Part shown: in pieces, positions 27,908-37,041 of the stretch | Layout: the number at the start of each line of letters is the position of its first letter | Numbering within the stretch: position 1 is the first letter of the stretch | DNA from: Paenibacillus_AR mesotrionivorans | Lineage (GTDB): Bacteria; Bacillota; Bacilli; Paenibacillales; NBRC-103111 | Length of the DNA stretch: 64,000 nt | Assembly (NCBI RefSeq): GCF_046098205.1 | Contig: NZ_JBJURJ010000008.1 | Location: 62,001-126,000 of the forward strand | Reading direction: 5' to 3' | Translations under genes and position numbers: made by a program | The notes under the pieces: model-generated | Database searches by the model: none | The model's input: the letters and a program-made list of their open reading frames with translations, nothing else | Told to the model about the DNA's origin: nothing

Positions 27908-28369
27908 CTATTTCTTGATTTCCTTTGTTATACAAAACCATTCCTGAAGTGAAATCCAACTTTGTTTTTTAATAGGCGTTACTGTTAGATAAAACTCTCC
28001 TTCAGGTATTATTACGTCATACGCTTCATCTTCTATGTGGGCACGAATATGTTTTACGGCTAGACTGTTTCGACCGGCTAACATTAAGAACTGACCATTT
28101 TTAGTTTCAATGATCCTTTCTCGAATTTCATTGGTCCCATGTCCTGCATAATAGTATTTATACCTGTTATTAAACCCTCTTATTAACTCACCTGACCCTA
28201 ACCGATCCCCCACTGTAAAAGTAAAAACTAATTTGTTGTCCACTACTTTCATGATCCGCATTTTAATATCTGAATTTAGCCTGTATTCAGTTTCCCTTTC
28301 TACAGTTCCTAGAGAATTCTAAATGTTATATAAAACCAGTACCGTAACACCTAGTATTAACTTCTTCAC
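27908..28369 (-). pseudogene. Exported hypothetical protein gene with an in-frame TAG
   Basis: From GTG at 28369 the frame encodes an export signal (KKLILGVTVLVLYNI), then TAG, then continues unshifted NSLGTVERETEYRLNSDIK into the intact 117-residue part (MRIMKVVDNKLVFTF...) ending at 27908. Only the signal is separated by the stop. The remaining ORF lacks a good SD. Probably inactive. Confidence 0.65.
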
Positions 28370-28420
28370 TGTTTCAAGAACCTCCAGAATCGCATTGTGC
28401 ATACGAGACTTTGAACCATC

Positions 28421-28952
28421 TTAAGCAAATTTTATGATTTTATCCTTGCTAATCTCATCCCTTTTGATTAATAATCCTTCTCGATTGTAACCTTGGATTG
28501 TATAAGATAATTTCTTTTTTAATAACATAAATGCAAAGGTCTTATTAAAGTCCTTCATATAAAAGCCCTCCGGGTTTTCTGAGTTAATAATAATGCGATG
28601 ACATCTATCGTTATCATATATTGCTGTAAACAATAGACAATTACCCAGAGTGTGCAGATAATAAGTGATAGGTTCAGGACTAGACAAATTAAAGTCTATT
28701 CCTTTCAAACTAATCAACCCATTAAATCTCCAGTTGAAAATAGATCTTTTGCATAACACTCCAAAGAAGTTGAAAGTTGAATGATTGATCATGCTTGAAA
28801 AGAATAGAGTTTTGGCCTTGGATGTAACTCTTCTCCTCACTATCCGCTTTGTGGATTTCTTGAAGTTTAGGATATTTCAGAAGGCTTTTGCCTATTATGG
28901 ACTGAAAATCAATGTAGTTATCATTCACTGATTTATAACCTGCTCTCTTCAA
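28421..28952 (-). pseudogene. Hypothetical gene split by a frameshift
   Basis: Two overlapping frames: 28952-28722 (MKRAGYKSVNDNYIDFQS...) and 28840-28421 (...INHSTFNFFGVLCKRS... to DKIIKFA). They join near 28800 into one protein of about 176 residues. No family recognised. Confidence 0.55.
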
Positions 28953-28967
28953 AACTTAAGGTGATTG

Positions 28968-29012
28968 TAACGCTACATTGATGCCTAAGGTCCCCCGCGT
29001 GAAAACAGGATG
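28968..29012 (-). repeat. Remnant of an attC-like palindrome
   Basis: TAACGCTACATTGATG followed directly by CCTAAGGTCCCCCGCGTGAAAACAGGATGTTC: the two ends of the array repeat with nearly all the middle deleted. It lies just downstream of fosB. Confidence 0.55.
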
Positions 29013-29032
29013 TTCGAACTTCTACTCTACTC

Positions 29033-29455
29033 TTATTCAAAAAATTGCATATGCGTTTTGTTTTCCCTATAATATTCCATTCTGTCAATCAATTGACCTG
29101 TATGAAGCTCAAATTTATGTCCATCGGGGTCTGTAAAATAAATGGATTTTTTGTCCCTTTCATCTCGCTTTCTTCCAGGTAATATATTTACACCTAACTC
29201 ACTCAATTTATTAGTGTAAGCTTCGTATTCTTCATCCAAGATGGAGAATGCAATATGCGTGTACGGCTTATTCAACTCGCTTCTGTCAATATTTGCTTCC
29301 TCATTTAACGCTACCCATATGCCGCTCAAATCAAAATAAGCAAGTTTTCTGCCCTTGACCAAGATCTTGGCGCCAAAAACCTGCTCATAAAACACAATTG
29401 ATTGTTCTAAGTTGGATACAGAAAAGCACAGATGGTTTAGCCCTTTAATTTGCAT
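29033..29455 (-). CDS. fosB: FosB-type metallothiol transferase (fosfomycin resistance)
   Basis: 140-residue VOC enzyme that opens the epoxide of fosfomycin with bacillithiol or cysteine, using a divalent metal. The metal ligands are in place: His in GLNHLCFSVSNL, His in YTHIAFSI and Glu in KFELHTG. GRKRDERDKKSIYFTDPDGH matches the FosB active-site loop. The length is that of the family (139-143). AGAGGTG precedes the ATG. An attC-like remnant lies 20 nt beyond its stop, so it was probably carried as a cassette. Confidence 0.9.
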   Translation of the reverse strand: MQIKGLNHLCFSVSNLEQSIVFYEQVFGAKILVKGRKLAYFDLSGIWVALNEEANIDRSELNKPYTHIAFSILDEEYEAYTNKLSELGVNILPGRKRDERDKKSIYFTDPDGHKFELHTGQLIDRMEYYRENKTHMQFFE

Positions 29456-29487
29456 AAATGCTTCACCTCTGGATCAGTTTCAAGATT

Positions 29488-29932
29488 TCATATGAGTTTC
29501 AAAATCCGTTCCACGGTCTCAGAAACGGTTAATTCCGTTGTATTAATCCTGGGGTAATCCCATTCATCATATATTTGCCTGGTATGTTTGAGGGCTTTTT
29601 CAATCCGTTTCCTCACACTCCAGAATGACGGGGTGAAGTTCAAATTCAATTTTACTATTCCCCAAAAGCTGAATAACCGAATCAAAGATTTCCTTTCGCG
29701 GTCCATGAAATCCGTACGGGAATATGACCGTTTCGATAAAATCACATGTAAAACTGTTTATCATCAACGCGCTAATATTTGCTTTGAAAAGTTCGATGGT
29801 GTCGTGGTTAACTCAAATGGGTTTATGCTCACTATCGATACAAGCCGAATTTGGCAGGTGACTATGAAGTGCTTTACTGACAGTCGATTTGCCTATACCA
29901 TTAGCTCCGCAAATGAAAATGAGCTTTTTCAT
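29488..29932 (-). pseudogene. Broken P-loop kinase-like gene
   Basis: It starts MKKLIFICGANGIGKSTVSKAL (29932), then has a stop or shift near 'INPF' and continues NHDTIELFKANISALM in the first frame. The end (YPRINTTELTVSETVERILKLI) is in a third frame. It is homologous to the intact gene at 26763-27260. At least two frameshifts. Confidence 0.75.
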
Positions 29933-29969
29933 GCGATGCATCATTCTCCTTAGGATTTCTGCATTTTCA

Positions 29970-30590
29970 TCAAGAAAATTGATTTACATGATCGAGAGCA
30001 CTTCGAATATCCTGAGCGATCATGGTTCGTTTGCTTTTTTCAATATTAAAGCTATCTCCCGTCTGCGTGTAGGAAGGATAAAACCTTATTCCTTTATGGA
30101 TGTATTCTTGGTTGCGGATCTTATAAGTTGAACCGGCAGAAATGACCCGCACACCATCTTTCCGCTTGAATATGTAATTAACCGCCTTAATGGCGAAATC
30201 CCCCATACACATGATCACACGGACATTGGGGAACAAGTCTATCTCTTGCTCAAGAGGAAAACTGCAGCTCTTAATGGTCTCCGCGGAGACCAAATAGTCT
30301 TTTTTTGTGCATTTTATAGCAGTTGTCAAATAAATCCCTTTATCAAGTAATTCATCGGGATGCTCTATCTTCAATCCAGCATCCGCAAAAGCCGTTTGCG
30401 TTGTTTGAAAAAACGTAGCATGAACTCCGCTATAAAAATAATCCTGCATTTTCTGAGGGATGGCTTCTGAAATCATGATCATTTTTATATTTTCCGCCTT
30501 ACAGTTGACCACCGGGTATAAAGCTTCCATGTTCACATCCTTGCATATCTGTTTACAAAAGGGATTGATCTCCGTGTGCAACTCAATCAT
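29970..30590 (-). CDS. Uracil-DNA glycosylase-like protein
   Basis: 206 residues with the order of the UDG superfamily: IMISEAIPQ (motif 1 region), TTAIKCTKKD, VRVIMCMGDFAIKAV, and FYPSYTQTGDSF near the end as the motif 2 region. Active-site assignment is uncertain, and no cluster-type Cys set is clear. Cytoplasmic. Confidence 0.6.
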   Translation of the reverse strand: MIELHTEINPFCKQICKDVNMEALYPVVNCKAENIKMIMISEAIPQKMQDYFYSGVHATFFQTTQTAFADAGLKIEHPDELLDKGIYLTTAIKCTKKDYLVSAETIKSCSFPLEQEIDLFPNVRVIMCMGDFAIKAVNYIFKRKDGVRVISAGSTYKIRNQEYIHKGIRFYPSYTQTGDSFNIEKSKRTMIAQDIRSALDHVNQFS

Positions 30591-30611
30591 CCTCTCTCAC
30601 CATACCCGTTT

Positions 30612-30782
30612 AGTTTGGATCGTATTTAACAGCCCTTCATCTTTTTCCAATACTTCTTACTCCGCACCTCCTCCTCCTGCTGCTGGGCAGATTAAGAGAA
30701 GACCGTCAACCTGGGAAACACGTTTATGAATAATTCCCCGGACTAAAGACCCGCCATAGGATTCACCTGCTATCCCTATTTA
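30612..30782 (-). pseudogene. Fragment of an alpha/beta hydrolase gene
   Basis: GIAGESYGG (nucleophile elbow GxSxG) followed by SLVRGIIHKRVSQVDGLLLI and CPAAGGGGAE, then a stop near 30657. Neither start nor the rest of the fold is present. It fills the gap between the UDG-like gene and the gene at 30799. Confidence 0.65.
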
Positions 30783-30798
30783 TTGTTCACCCGTACCC

Positions 30799-31335
30799 CT
30801 ATGAATGCACCTGCAACACAGCCATATTTTTACCACGATAATCTTGAAAAAAGCCTTCCAAAAACTCCATCCACTTTTTTTCGGGTTCGATATTAGCGGG
30901 ATGCTGGTTAAATTGGTTCTCGAAATCTAAAATCGGCTTATACCCGAAATCCTGCTCAGAATGCCACATCCCATCCGGAGTGACCACAGAATACGGCAAT
31001 ACTTCCTTCATCAAATCAGATCCTTTTTCTATACCATCCAACCGGAAGCTGTCCCAACGCCCTTGTAGATTAAACGTGGTAATCCAGAAATATAATCCAT
31101 TCTCTATACCTTCATCCTTTCCATGAACCTTCAGGTGTTCCTCAAATTCGTCCAGATGATGAAATCCGTTTCGTTTTGCAATTTCTAATGTTTCTTCTTT
31201 TGAAAAGAATTGTTTATAAGGTTCAACCTCCAGCTCGGAATTATAAACAGCGATGTGGTTTTTCAGAAAGTCATAAACCGTTTTATCATTCGTTAATAAA
31301 TCATCGGGCAAAACAACATAACAGATGCTTTTCAT
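30799..31335 (-). CDS. Hypothetical protein
   Basis: 178 residues, soluble (MKSICYVVLPDDLLTND...). It contains GLYFWITTFNLQGRWDSFRLDG and conserved-looking aromatic patches. Start at 31335 after a weak GGGATGG. Unknown family, perhaps a bacterial-effector or phage-interaction type protein; no function is assigned. Confidence 0.6.
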   Translation of the reverse strand: MKSICYVVLPDDLLTNDKTVYDFLKNHIAVYNSELEVEPYKQFFSKEETLEIAKRNGFHHLDEFEEHLKVHGKDEGIENGLYFWITTFNLQGRWDSFRLDGIEKGSDLMKEVLPYSVVTPDGMWHSEQDFGYKPILDFENQFNQHPANIEPEKKWMEFLEGFFQDYRGKNMAVLQVHS

Positions 31336-31365
31336 CACAATCACCATCCCAATATCGGTTTACAT

Positions 31366-31435
31366 TATCGTTACATGGGTTTGTAACAAGCTTGTGTCGG
31401 GTTATCTGCTAATTTCTGACCTACTGAAATCCATC
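31366..31435 (-). repeat. Decayed middle part of an attC-like palindrome
   Basis: TGTCGGGTTATCTGCTAATTTC...CTACTGAAATCC resembles GCAGGGTTGTCTGCTGATTCC...CCCGAAATGCC of the intact copies. The end cores are not recognisable. Confidence 0.45.
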
Positions 31436-31500
31436 TTATATTCATGGATTCATCTGATTCTTTATTTTCTCTTCTCAAACAATCAAAAATATTTTCATTT

Positions 31501-31893
31501 TCACTCGTTATCGTTGACTCTATTCAATTGATTGGTTTCTGCACTTTCAGTTAACTTTGCAGACTCTTCCTCAATTTTTCTCACGATAAAGTTTCCTTGA
31601 ATATGGATTCCTTTCGTAACCTTCAAAGCCAGCCACATAGGAAGAAATAAAAGTACTGAAAAGATGACGCCAAATATTAACATAAACAAAGGGGGTCCGA
31701 GTAAATTAAAGATGGTTTCCTCTATTCCTGTAATTTCCCTTCCATTCCATGTTGTCTTAACATTACCGCCAAACATAGAAGCTATTGCAAATATAACACC
31801 TAAGATGCTACCGAATGATATTGAAATGGCTGCATTAAATTTAATGAATGAGACAAAACGTAAGTGTTTGATAACGATTTCATTTTTTGTCAA
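31501..31893 (-). CDS. Membrane protein, unknown
   Basis: 130 residues with two long hydrophobic segments (about 21-42 and 65-92) and a charged C-terminus. It lies within a unit bounded by attC-like remnants. No family recognised. Confidence 0.6.
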   Translation of the reverse strand: MTKNEIVIKHLRFVSFIKFNAAISISFGSILGVIFAIASMFGGNVKTTWNGREITGIEETIFNLLGPPLFMLIFGVIFSVLLFLPMWLALKVTKGIHIQGNFIVRKIEEESAKLTESAETNQLNRVNDNE

Positions 31894-31931
31894 TGACTTT
31901 CCCCCTTAAATAGGATTACCTCAATTGCATT

Positions 31932-32056
31932 TAACGTTCCCGTGATGGCCATTTGGCGCCGTCACTTAAAATTTGCAGGGTTGTCTGCTGATTCCGCTTC
32001 CCCGAAATCCTTCTATTAGAACAAGGTCGCCAGCCCGCCGCGTGAATACGACCTTA
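31932..32056 (-). repeat. Degenerate attC-like palindrome
   Basis: Begins TAACGTTCCCGTGATGG, keeps TGCAGGGTTGTCTGCTGATTC, and ends CCGCCGCGTGAATACG ACCTTATG, where intact copies read GGTGTTATG. The array pattern is present but both ends carry changes. Confidence 0.65.
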
Positions 32057-32080
32057 TGTACTGATGTCCGCTTCTTCGTA

Positions 32081-32620
32081 CTACCTCCACAAATGCTCTA
32101 CCCTCACCCCTCGAGTATCTATTTCTAGCTTATATATGTCTGGGTTCTTCAGATTTTTCCATTCCTCAAAACCAAATTCCTTTGTATAATGCCTTATAAT
32201 CAAGGATAATAATGCTCCGTGCGTAACTACAATGATATTCGATTCCGGCCTTTCTAGTTGTTCCTCTATAACTTCAATCCCTCTCCTCATTGCTTCGTTT
32301 GAGGATTCTCCACCTTCAAACTTCAAATCCATATCTCGATAAGTTGCTTCCAGTTTACCCATCCAATTCTCTAAGTCAGTTGTACTTAATACCCGTTCCT
32401 TCAATCGCTCATCAATTAATATCTCCTTTTCAATAGTGTTAGCAAATGGGGTTATAGTCTCTATGGTCCTTACAAATGGACTTGATATTATCATTTCAAT
32501 ATCCTTATCCCTAAAAAAATCAATTAATCGGACGGTATCTTCCTGACCCTGCACTGTCAAAGAATCTTCAGGTGCTTGGCCAACCGCCTCGCAATGGCGC
32601 ACAAGATAAATTACTTTCAA
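32081..32620 (-). CDS. Histidine phosphatase family protein
   Basis: 179 residues. The phosphoacceptor His is in YLVRHCEA (RH motif), the second catalytic His in VVTHGALL, and the Arg in SSPFVRTIET. Related to phosphoglycerate mutase-like phosphatases; substrate unknown. A paralogue lies at 33275. Confidence 0.85.
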   Translation of the reverse strand: MKVIYLVRHCEAVGQAPEDSLTVQGQEDTVRLIDFFRDKDIEMIISSPFVRTIETITPFANTIEKEILIDERLKERVLSTTDLENWMGKLEATYRDMDLKFEGGESSNEAMRRGIEVIEEQLERPESNIIVVTHGALLSLIIRHYTKEFGFEEWKNLKNPDIYKLEIDTRGVRVEHLWR

Positions 32621-32713
32621 TAAATCACATCCTATTAGTCATATCCCCTCAATGCCTCTCCAAAACCAAGGTTCTACAATGAAATCCCCATCTTCCTAAC
32701 TGATATCTAGCTC

Positions 32714-33256
32714 TTAAATGTGTTTTATTAAACTTACTCGAATTACTTGATCCCAAATTCTTCCACGACGCACTTCTACATATCCGAGCTTTCTATTTAA
32801 TTCTATAACATGTTCATTTTCTGCTTCTGTATGAGTATAGATTAGGCTTACACTATGCTTTTTAGCCTCTATCTCGATCGCTTTCTTAAGGAATGTTGCC
32901 AACTCTTGTCTACGATATTCTGAATTCACCCATAGATTGTATATTTCTAAAAAACGTCCGTCTTCTTGAAAAAGGTTGCGATCCAATTCACTAAACGCAG
33001 TTTTCCAAGGATACGGATTGTCCCTATTACTTATGCGATACATAATATACCCTATACATCCGTTTTGTTCTGCATCCTCTAAAACTAATATTCCCTTTTC
33101 TTCATCAACTATAAATTGCTTTAGTTTTTGTGTGTGTCTATCAACTTCTTCAATAGTCATAACATCACTATTTGAAGTGTAACCTTCATTTAATAAATCA
33201 GTTCTCACAATGAAGTCAAGATCGTCTATATTGGCTCTTCTAATTGTTTGATTCAT
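32714..33256 (-). CDS. GNAT-family N-acetyltransferase
   Basis: 180 residues: LEIYNLWVNSEYRRQELATFLKKAIE holds motif A, with the usual G replaced in part (RRQELA), and HVIELNRKLGYVEV is motif B. The substrate is unknown; the changed CoA loop may affect activity. Confidence 0.8.
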   Translation of the reverse strand: MNQTIRRANIDDLDFIVRTDLLNEGYTSNSDVMTIEEVDRHTQKLKQFIVDEEKGILVLEDAEQNGCIGYIMYRISNRDNPYPWKTAFSELDRNLFQEDGRFLEIYNLWVNSEYRRQELATFLKKAIEIEAKKHSVSLIYTHTEAENEHVIELNRKLGYVEVRRGRIWDQVIRVSLIKHI

Positions 33257-33274
33257 TATCTCACCCCGCGGAAT

Positions 33275-33841
33275 TCACTCATACCACAATCTTTTTACTT
33301 CTTTTAATTCTAAATCTTTAAAAAATAATTTATAGATATCTGGTTTCTTTGTTTGATTCAGGAAATCCCATCCGTAAGTCGAATCGAAATAATTCATCAT
33401 CAATGTCATTACATTCCCATGTGTTCCAATAACAATCTTCTTCCCCTTATATTCTTCTAAGATATATGTAATCACTCCAACTGATCTATTCTGGCAAACA
33501 GTGTTAGACTCTCCACCTGGCAATGCATAAGTGGGATCATCAAACATCCTCTTCATAGCCGGCATAAACTCTTCATCCGTAATTATGCAGTCTGAAAAGT
33601 GCCTTTCTCGAAGATCCTCAAAAATCTGAATATCTAATTCTAATGCCTCCGCTAGCCCTTCTACGGTTAGAATGGCTCGAGCATAGGGACTGGATATAAT
33701 TATATTAATTCCTTCATCTTTTAATAGTTCAGTGATTTTCCCTGCATTCTTCTTTCCCTCTAGGGTAAGGCCCCTGGTTCTTTCGTTTCCTTCCGTATAT
33801 GGTGACTCTGCATGCCTAACCATATAAATAATGGTCTCCAT
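33275..33841 (-). CDS. Histidine phosphatase family protein
   Basis: 188 residues with YMVRHAESPY (RH motif), SSPYARAILTVEGL and IGTHGNVMTLMM. The start at 33841 (METIIYMVRHAE) has AAGGGAG upstream. It is similar in order and C-terminus (KKPDIYKL) to the gene at 32081, so duplication within the array is likely. Confidence 0.85.
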   Translation of the reverse strand: METIIYMVRHAESPYTEGNERTRGLTLEGKKNAGKITELLKDEGINIIISSPYARAILTVEGLAEALELDIQIFEDLRERHFSDCIITDEEFMPAMKRMFDDPTYALPGGESNTVCQNRSVGVITYILEEYKGKKIVIGTHGNVMTLMMNYFDSTYGWDFLNQTKKPDIYKLFFKDLELKEVKRLWYE

Positions 33842-33889
33842 ATAGCTCTCCCTTTGGCTCAAAATGTGCACAATTACTCGGATAATCCA

Positions 33890-34446
33890 TTACAAATATG
33901 CAAGCAATTCTCTAATTGATGTTACTTTCATTACTTCTTTATCATTCTGAGAACTCATACGATCGTATAAAATCGCCTTCATTCCAAGTTCGAGTGCTGG
34001 TTCCAGGTCCACTTTATAGTTATCCCCGATCATTAAGCAATCACTTGAATCCACACACATCTTGGAAAGAGCTGTTTGGAAAATCTCTAATCTCGGTTTA
34101 CAAATTCCTATTCCATAACTAAAGGTGTAAGTCTCAAATAAGTCAAATACATTAGCTCGTTCAAAGCAATGCTTCATAACGTCATCAAAGTAACAAGTAT
34201 TTGAAATAACGCCTAGCCGATACCCTCTATTACGAAGTTCTATCAATATTTCTCAGTTAAAGTAACCTTTCTTGATTCAATCTTTCTCATCCATATATCG
34301 TAAAATCCAGTTTTCACTTCATCTATTGAAATCGTTGAGCAAAATTGACTTAGGTAATCTGTAAGTAACAATAATCCAAAATGAACTTTAACCTCATCTG
34401 AATCACCGTTATGAAAATGGAATAAGGTATTACCTATTATTTTCAC
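33890..34446 (-). pseudogene. HAD-superfamily hydrolase split by a frameshift
   Basis: The first part (34446-34243, to KVTLTEKY) and second part (IELRNRGYRLGVISNTCYFDD..., to 33890) join at 34245 with a 1-nt shift. YRLGVISNT, CKPRLEIF and CLMIGDNYKVDLEPAL are HAD motifs II-IV. The N-terminal DxD of motif I is not seen, so the gene was perhaps already truncated. Confidence 0.75.
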
Positions 34447-34799
34447 TTTGTGTTATTTATTTTGGGTTTTCCTCGTCTTATAGATACAGGTGGCTCCGCT
34501 GCTTCATTAAGATCGATCTTTTTATAATGTTCAACTGTCGGAAATGGATCATAAAAGGGATGTAATAATTTCTTCCATTCCTGGTATTCCTCTGATTTTC
34601 GAAATCCAATGGTATGATCCTCAAGAGTATTCCAGTGTACTAATAATATATATTTATTGGTGTCTTCCATACATTTTTGTATTTCATGATTAACGTAGCC
34701 CTTCATCTTTGAGATGATTCCCGAAGCTATCTTAAAATTCTGCTCGAACTCTTCTGTTAACCCAGTTTTCACTTGCAATATGGCTACTTCTAATATCAT
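34443..34799 (-). CDS. Antibiotic biosynthesis monooxygenase (ABM) domain protein
   Basis: 118 residues starting MILEVAILQVKTGLTEEFEQN: a ferredoxin-like ABM fold with YILLVHWNTLEDHTIGFRKSEEYQEWK. A basic tail follows. The start at 34799 has AAGGAT 10 nt upstream. Role unknown; such proteins include heme-degrading and quinone-forming enzymes. Confidence 0.75.
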   Translation of the reverse strand: MILEVAILQVKTGLTEEFEQNFKIASGIISKMKGYVNHEIQKCMEDTNKYILLVHWNTLEDHTIGFRKSEEYQEWKKLLHPFYDPFPTVEHYKKIDLNEAAEPPVSIRRGKPKINNTK

Positions 34800-34828
34800 T
34801 GTTATCAATCCTTTGGTTTTATTGTTGT

Positions 34829-34973
34829 TAACCCCGTCCATTGGATTTAGTCGGTGCAGGTTTATCGGCTGAATCCACTTCTTCGAAAAGCCTCTGCAGA
34901 TAAAGTAAATTTTGCACGTAGGCAAATTACACTCTATAGGACCAATACCGTCAGGCCGCCGCGGCGTAAATCA
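34829..34973 (-). repeat. Degenerate attC-like palindrome
   Basis: TAACCCCGTCC at the left, TTAGTCGGTGCAGG and GGCTGAATCCACTTCTTCG in the middle, and GTCAGGCCGCCGCGGCGTAAATC at the right match segments of the intact repeats, with extra bases and no terminal GTTA. Confidence 0.55.
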
Positions 34974-34993
34974 GTAATTCAATGCCGCAGTCT

Positions 34994-35626
34994 CTACTTA
35001 CAGAGGCTGGCATATATATTTCCACCTAAAAATAAAGATGATTCCTCGCATCTGACTATTTGTTTATTCTTATCAAATCGCATAGTCCAATGACTCTTTT
35101 CACTTTCATTGAACAAACGCACAATAATATTTAGATGATCAACAGGCTTTATTGTATTTAACAAATACTTGACATGCTCAAGAGAAGGAGTTTCTGTAGT
35201 ACTAAAAGAATAGATGGTTGACTTATCGGAGTAATATATGATTTCGTCATATGTAAATTCTTGCTTTAAGACTCCCTTATAGTACGTTTTTGTTTTCTCA
35301 ACATTTTTATAGTATTCTTGTAACCTCCTTGATTCGTTCCATTGAACCACATGTTTATTTGCAAAATCGAAGTAGGCAGGAATAGATAGCAAGAAAAGCG
35401 GGAGTACTATCAATATTCCTAGATTTGATAATTGATCAGAATGCACTTTAGGTAGGAGATAAATAAAAACCATGAGGATGACTGCAGCAACATAAAGAAC
35501 CACAACCGCTGAAATGGGAGCTGATGCATCAGAAAAAAATCCAACGAATTGTAATTCAAGAAACACCCTAGCTATTAGCCATAGAATTAGGATTGCTATC
35601 ATACTTGATACTTGAAATTTTTTCAT
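34994..35626 (-). CDS. Membrane protein, unknown
   Basis: 210 residues: three hydrophobic helices in the first 105 residues, then a soluble domain (KTYYKGVLKQEFTYDEIIYYSDK...). No family recognised. Confidence 0.65.
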   Translation of the reverse strand: MKKFQVSSMIAILILWLIARVFLELQFVGFFSDASAPISAVVVLYVAAVILMVFIYLLPKVHSDQLSNLGILIVLPLFLLSIPAYFDFANKHVVQWNESRRLQEYYKNVEKTKTYYKGVLKQEFTYDEIIYYSDKSTIYSFSTTETPSLEHVKYLLNTIKPVDHLNIIVRLFNESEKSHWTMRFDKNKQIVRCEESSLFLGGNIYASLCK

Positions 35627-35654
35627 TCTTCACCTTCCTTAATGTTGTTCCGAC

Positions 35655-35760
35655 TAACGGTCTTGTATTCCCCCCCTCAAAGGCTTAAGGGGTATTTGTC
35701 AGGTCCAACGAACTTAGTCGGCACAAGATTCTTACTATTCCGCACCTCGAAAAAATCATC
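35655..35760 (-). repeat. Left two thirds of an attC-like palindrome
   Basis: TAACGGTCTTGTATTCCCCCC...AAAGGCTTAAGGGGT...ACTTAGTCGGCACAAG...CCGCACCTCGAAA: the order of an intact copy, ending without the GTGAATAC arm. Confidence 0.6.
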
Positions 35761-35777
35761 ATCGAAGAGCATGCAAC

Positions 35778-36288
35778 TCACTTAAATATTTTAAATAATC
35801 CTGTTTTTTGTTTTTCATATAACTTTTCTAATGTTATATATTTCTCCCCATACGTATTTTGTATGCTATGTATTCCAATTTCTAGCGACTTTAACAATGT
35901 TATTGCCTCTTTACTCCCCCGATTTTTCGTCTGTAGCTCTGGTAAAATACATGTTGAGTAATTTTTCTGCATCTCAGCTTCTACATGATCTTTTGTTAAA
36001 TGTTTTATGCTGTGTATTGTATTAATGATTAGTGCCGAGACCCCTGCAGCAATTATATCAAGACCATATTGAGTGAAACCTGTTTCACCCAAGGCGACAA
36101 ATCCATATATGGTATTTTTGTTATTAAAAAAGAACCTGATTACAAACGTGTTCTCTCTCATCATCAAGAATTGATCTTTGTATCTTAATGTCATCATCAT
36201 TAGGTTCGTACATTTTTACCTCCCGGTTATAAATTACATATTCCTTAGGGTCTATCACATAACGATAAGGCCTGTTAGGCAGTAACAA
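35778..36288 (-). pseudogene. Prp-like protein, catalytic residues absent, frameshifted
   Basis: Residues from IYGFVALGETGFTQYGLDIIAAGVSALI resemble the ribosomal-processing cysteine protease Prp (GHAxxGxDIVCAxVSAL), which cuts the N-terminus of L27. Here the catalytic His is Glu and the Cys is Ala. The end (EAITLLKSLEIGIHSIQNTYGEKYITLE) also matches Prp. An N-terminal reading (LLPNRPYRYVIDPKEYVIYN...MYEPNDDDIKIQRSILDDERE) with SD GGGGAG (TTG 36288) or GGGAGG (ATG 36213) is in another frame, shifted near 36150. Confidence 0.6.
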
Positions 36289-36481
36289 TCTTAACTCCCC
36301 TGATTTTTCTTTTTTAACCGATTCTATTTTTAGAGTATTACGGATTATGTATTATTGTTTTCAAGATTATAGATCGGTTTAGTCAGTGTGTCTAGGGGGA
36401 GTCGTTTGAAGTCGCGCGAGGCTTAAACCATTTCTTGACCGGCTTGAGTGTGACTTTAATAAGTTCAAACGTACTTCGTTA

Positions 36482-36895
36482 TTAATCCCACCAGCATACT
36501 AATCCTTCATCAATCCGAACTTGATCTGCTGTCTTACTAAATTCCAAAAACTCCTCCATCAATAACTTGTCTACGTCTTGATCATTTACTATCATCCCTT
36601 CGATCGAAACTCTATAGTCTTTGCGAAATGGTGAAACAACATAACCATATACAAGCACATTTGGATACCTTACTAAGAATTCATAAAAATCCTGTACCTT
36701 TGGAGCATTATTCTGTTGTTCCTCAAGGTTTATAAACCTCATTTCGATTAATTTTTTTAATACGTCAATTTTAATTGGCTCATATCGAATTATTCGTCTA
36801 GTCATAGCCTTATCTTCCCAATTTATCTCTAGTTTCAATAAACTGTCCCTTGTTTTGTAATCAAGATTGTAAAAAAATCCATTTCCGGCATCCAT
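36482..36895 (-). CDS. Hypothetical protein
   Basis: 137 residues. The start at 36895 (MDAGNGFFYNLDYKTRDSLL) has AAGGGTG upstream; 37012 has no SD. It ends RIDEGLVCWWD. No family recognised. The 190-bp gap to its left holds no gene I can support. Confidence 0.6.
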   Translation of the reverse strand: MDAGNGFFYNLDYKTRDSLLKLEINWEDKAMTRRIIRYEPIKIDVLKKLIEMRFINLEEQQNNAPKVQDFYEFLVRYPNVLVYGYVVSPFRKDYRVSIEGMIVNDQDVDKLLMEEFLEFSKTADQVRIDEGLVCWWD

Positions 36896-36950
36896 GAACT
36901 CACCCTTGGCTTTTATTATATTAAAAATTATGACAAATAATATGGATAGC

Positions 36951-36992
36951 GTTGTTAATTCACTAGCCGTTAGGTCCGTCGCGTGAATGTAG
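36951..36992 (-). repeat. Remnant of an attC-like palindrome
   Basis: TTGTTAATTCACTAGCCGTTAGG joined to TCCGTCGCGTGAATGTAGCG: two outer arms with the middle lost. Confidence 0.45.
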
Positions 36993-37041
36993 CGCATACT
37001 TAATATGACCACTTTTAATACCTGACATCAAACTTCAAACA

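Noticed and set aside
36241..36285. CACATAACG and CTGTTAGG inside the Prp-like gene as a palindrome core pair
   Set aside because: They fall in protein-like reading sequence and lack the arms and middle of the repeat; taken as chance.
36380..36480. CGCGAGGCTTAAACC as a decayed palindrome
   Set aside because: Only one short segment matches; no end core or second stem.
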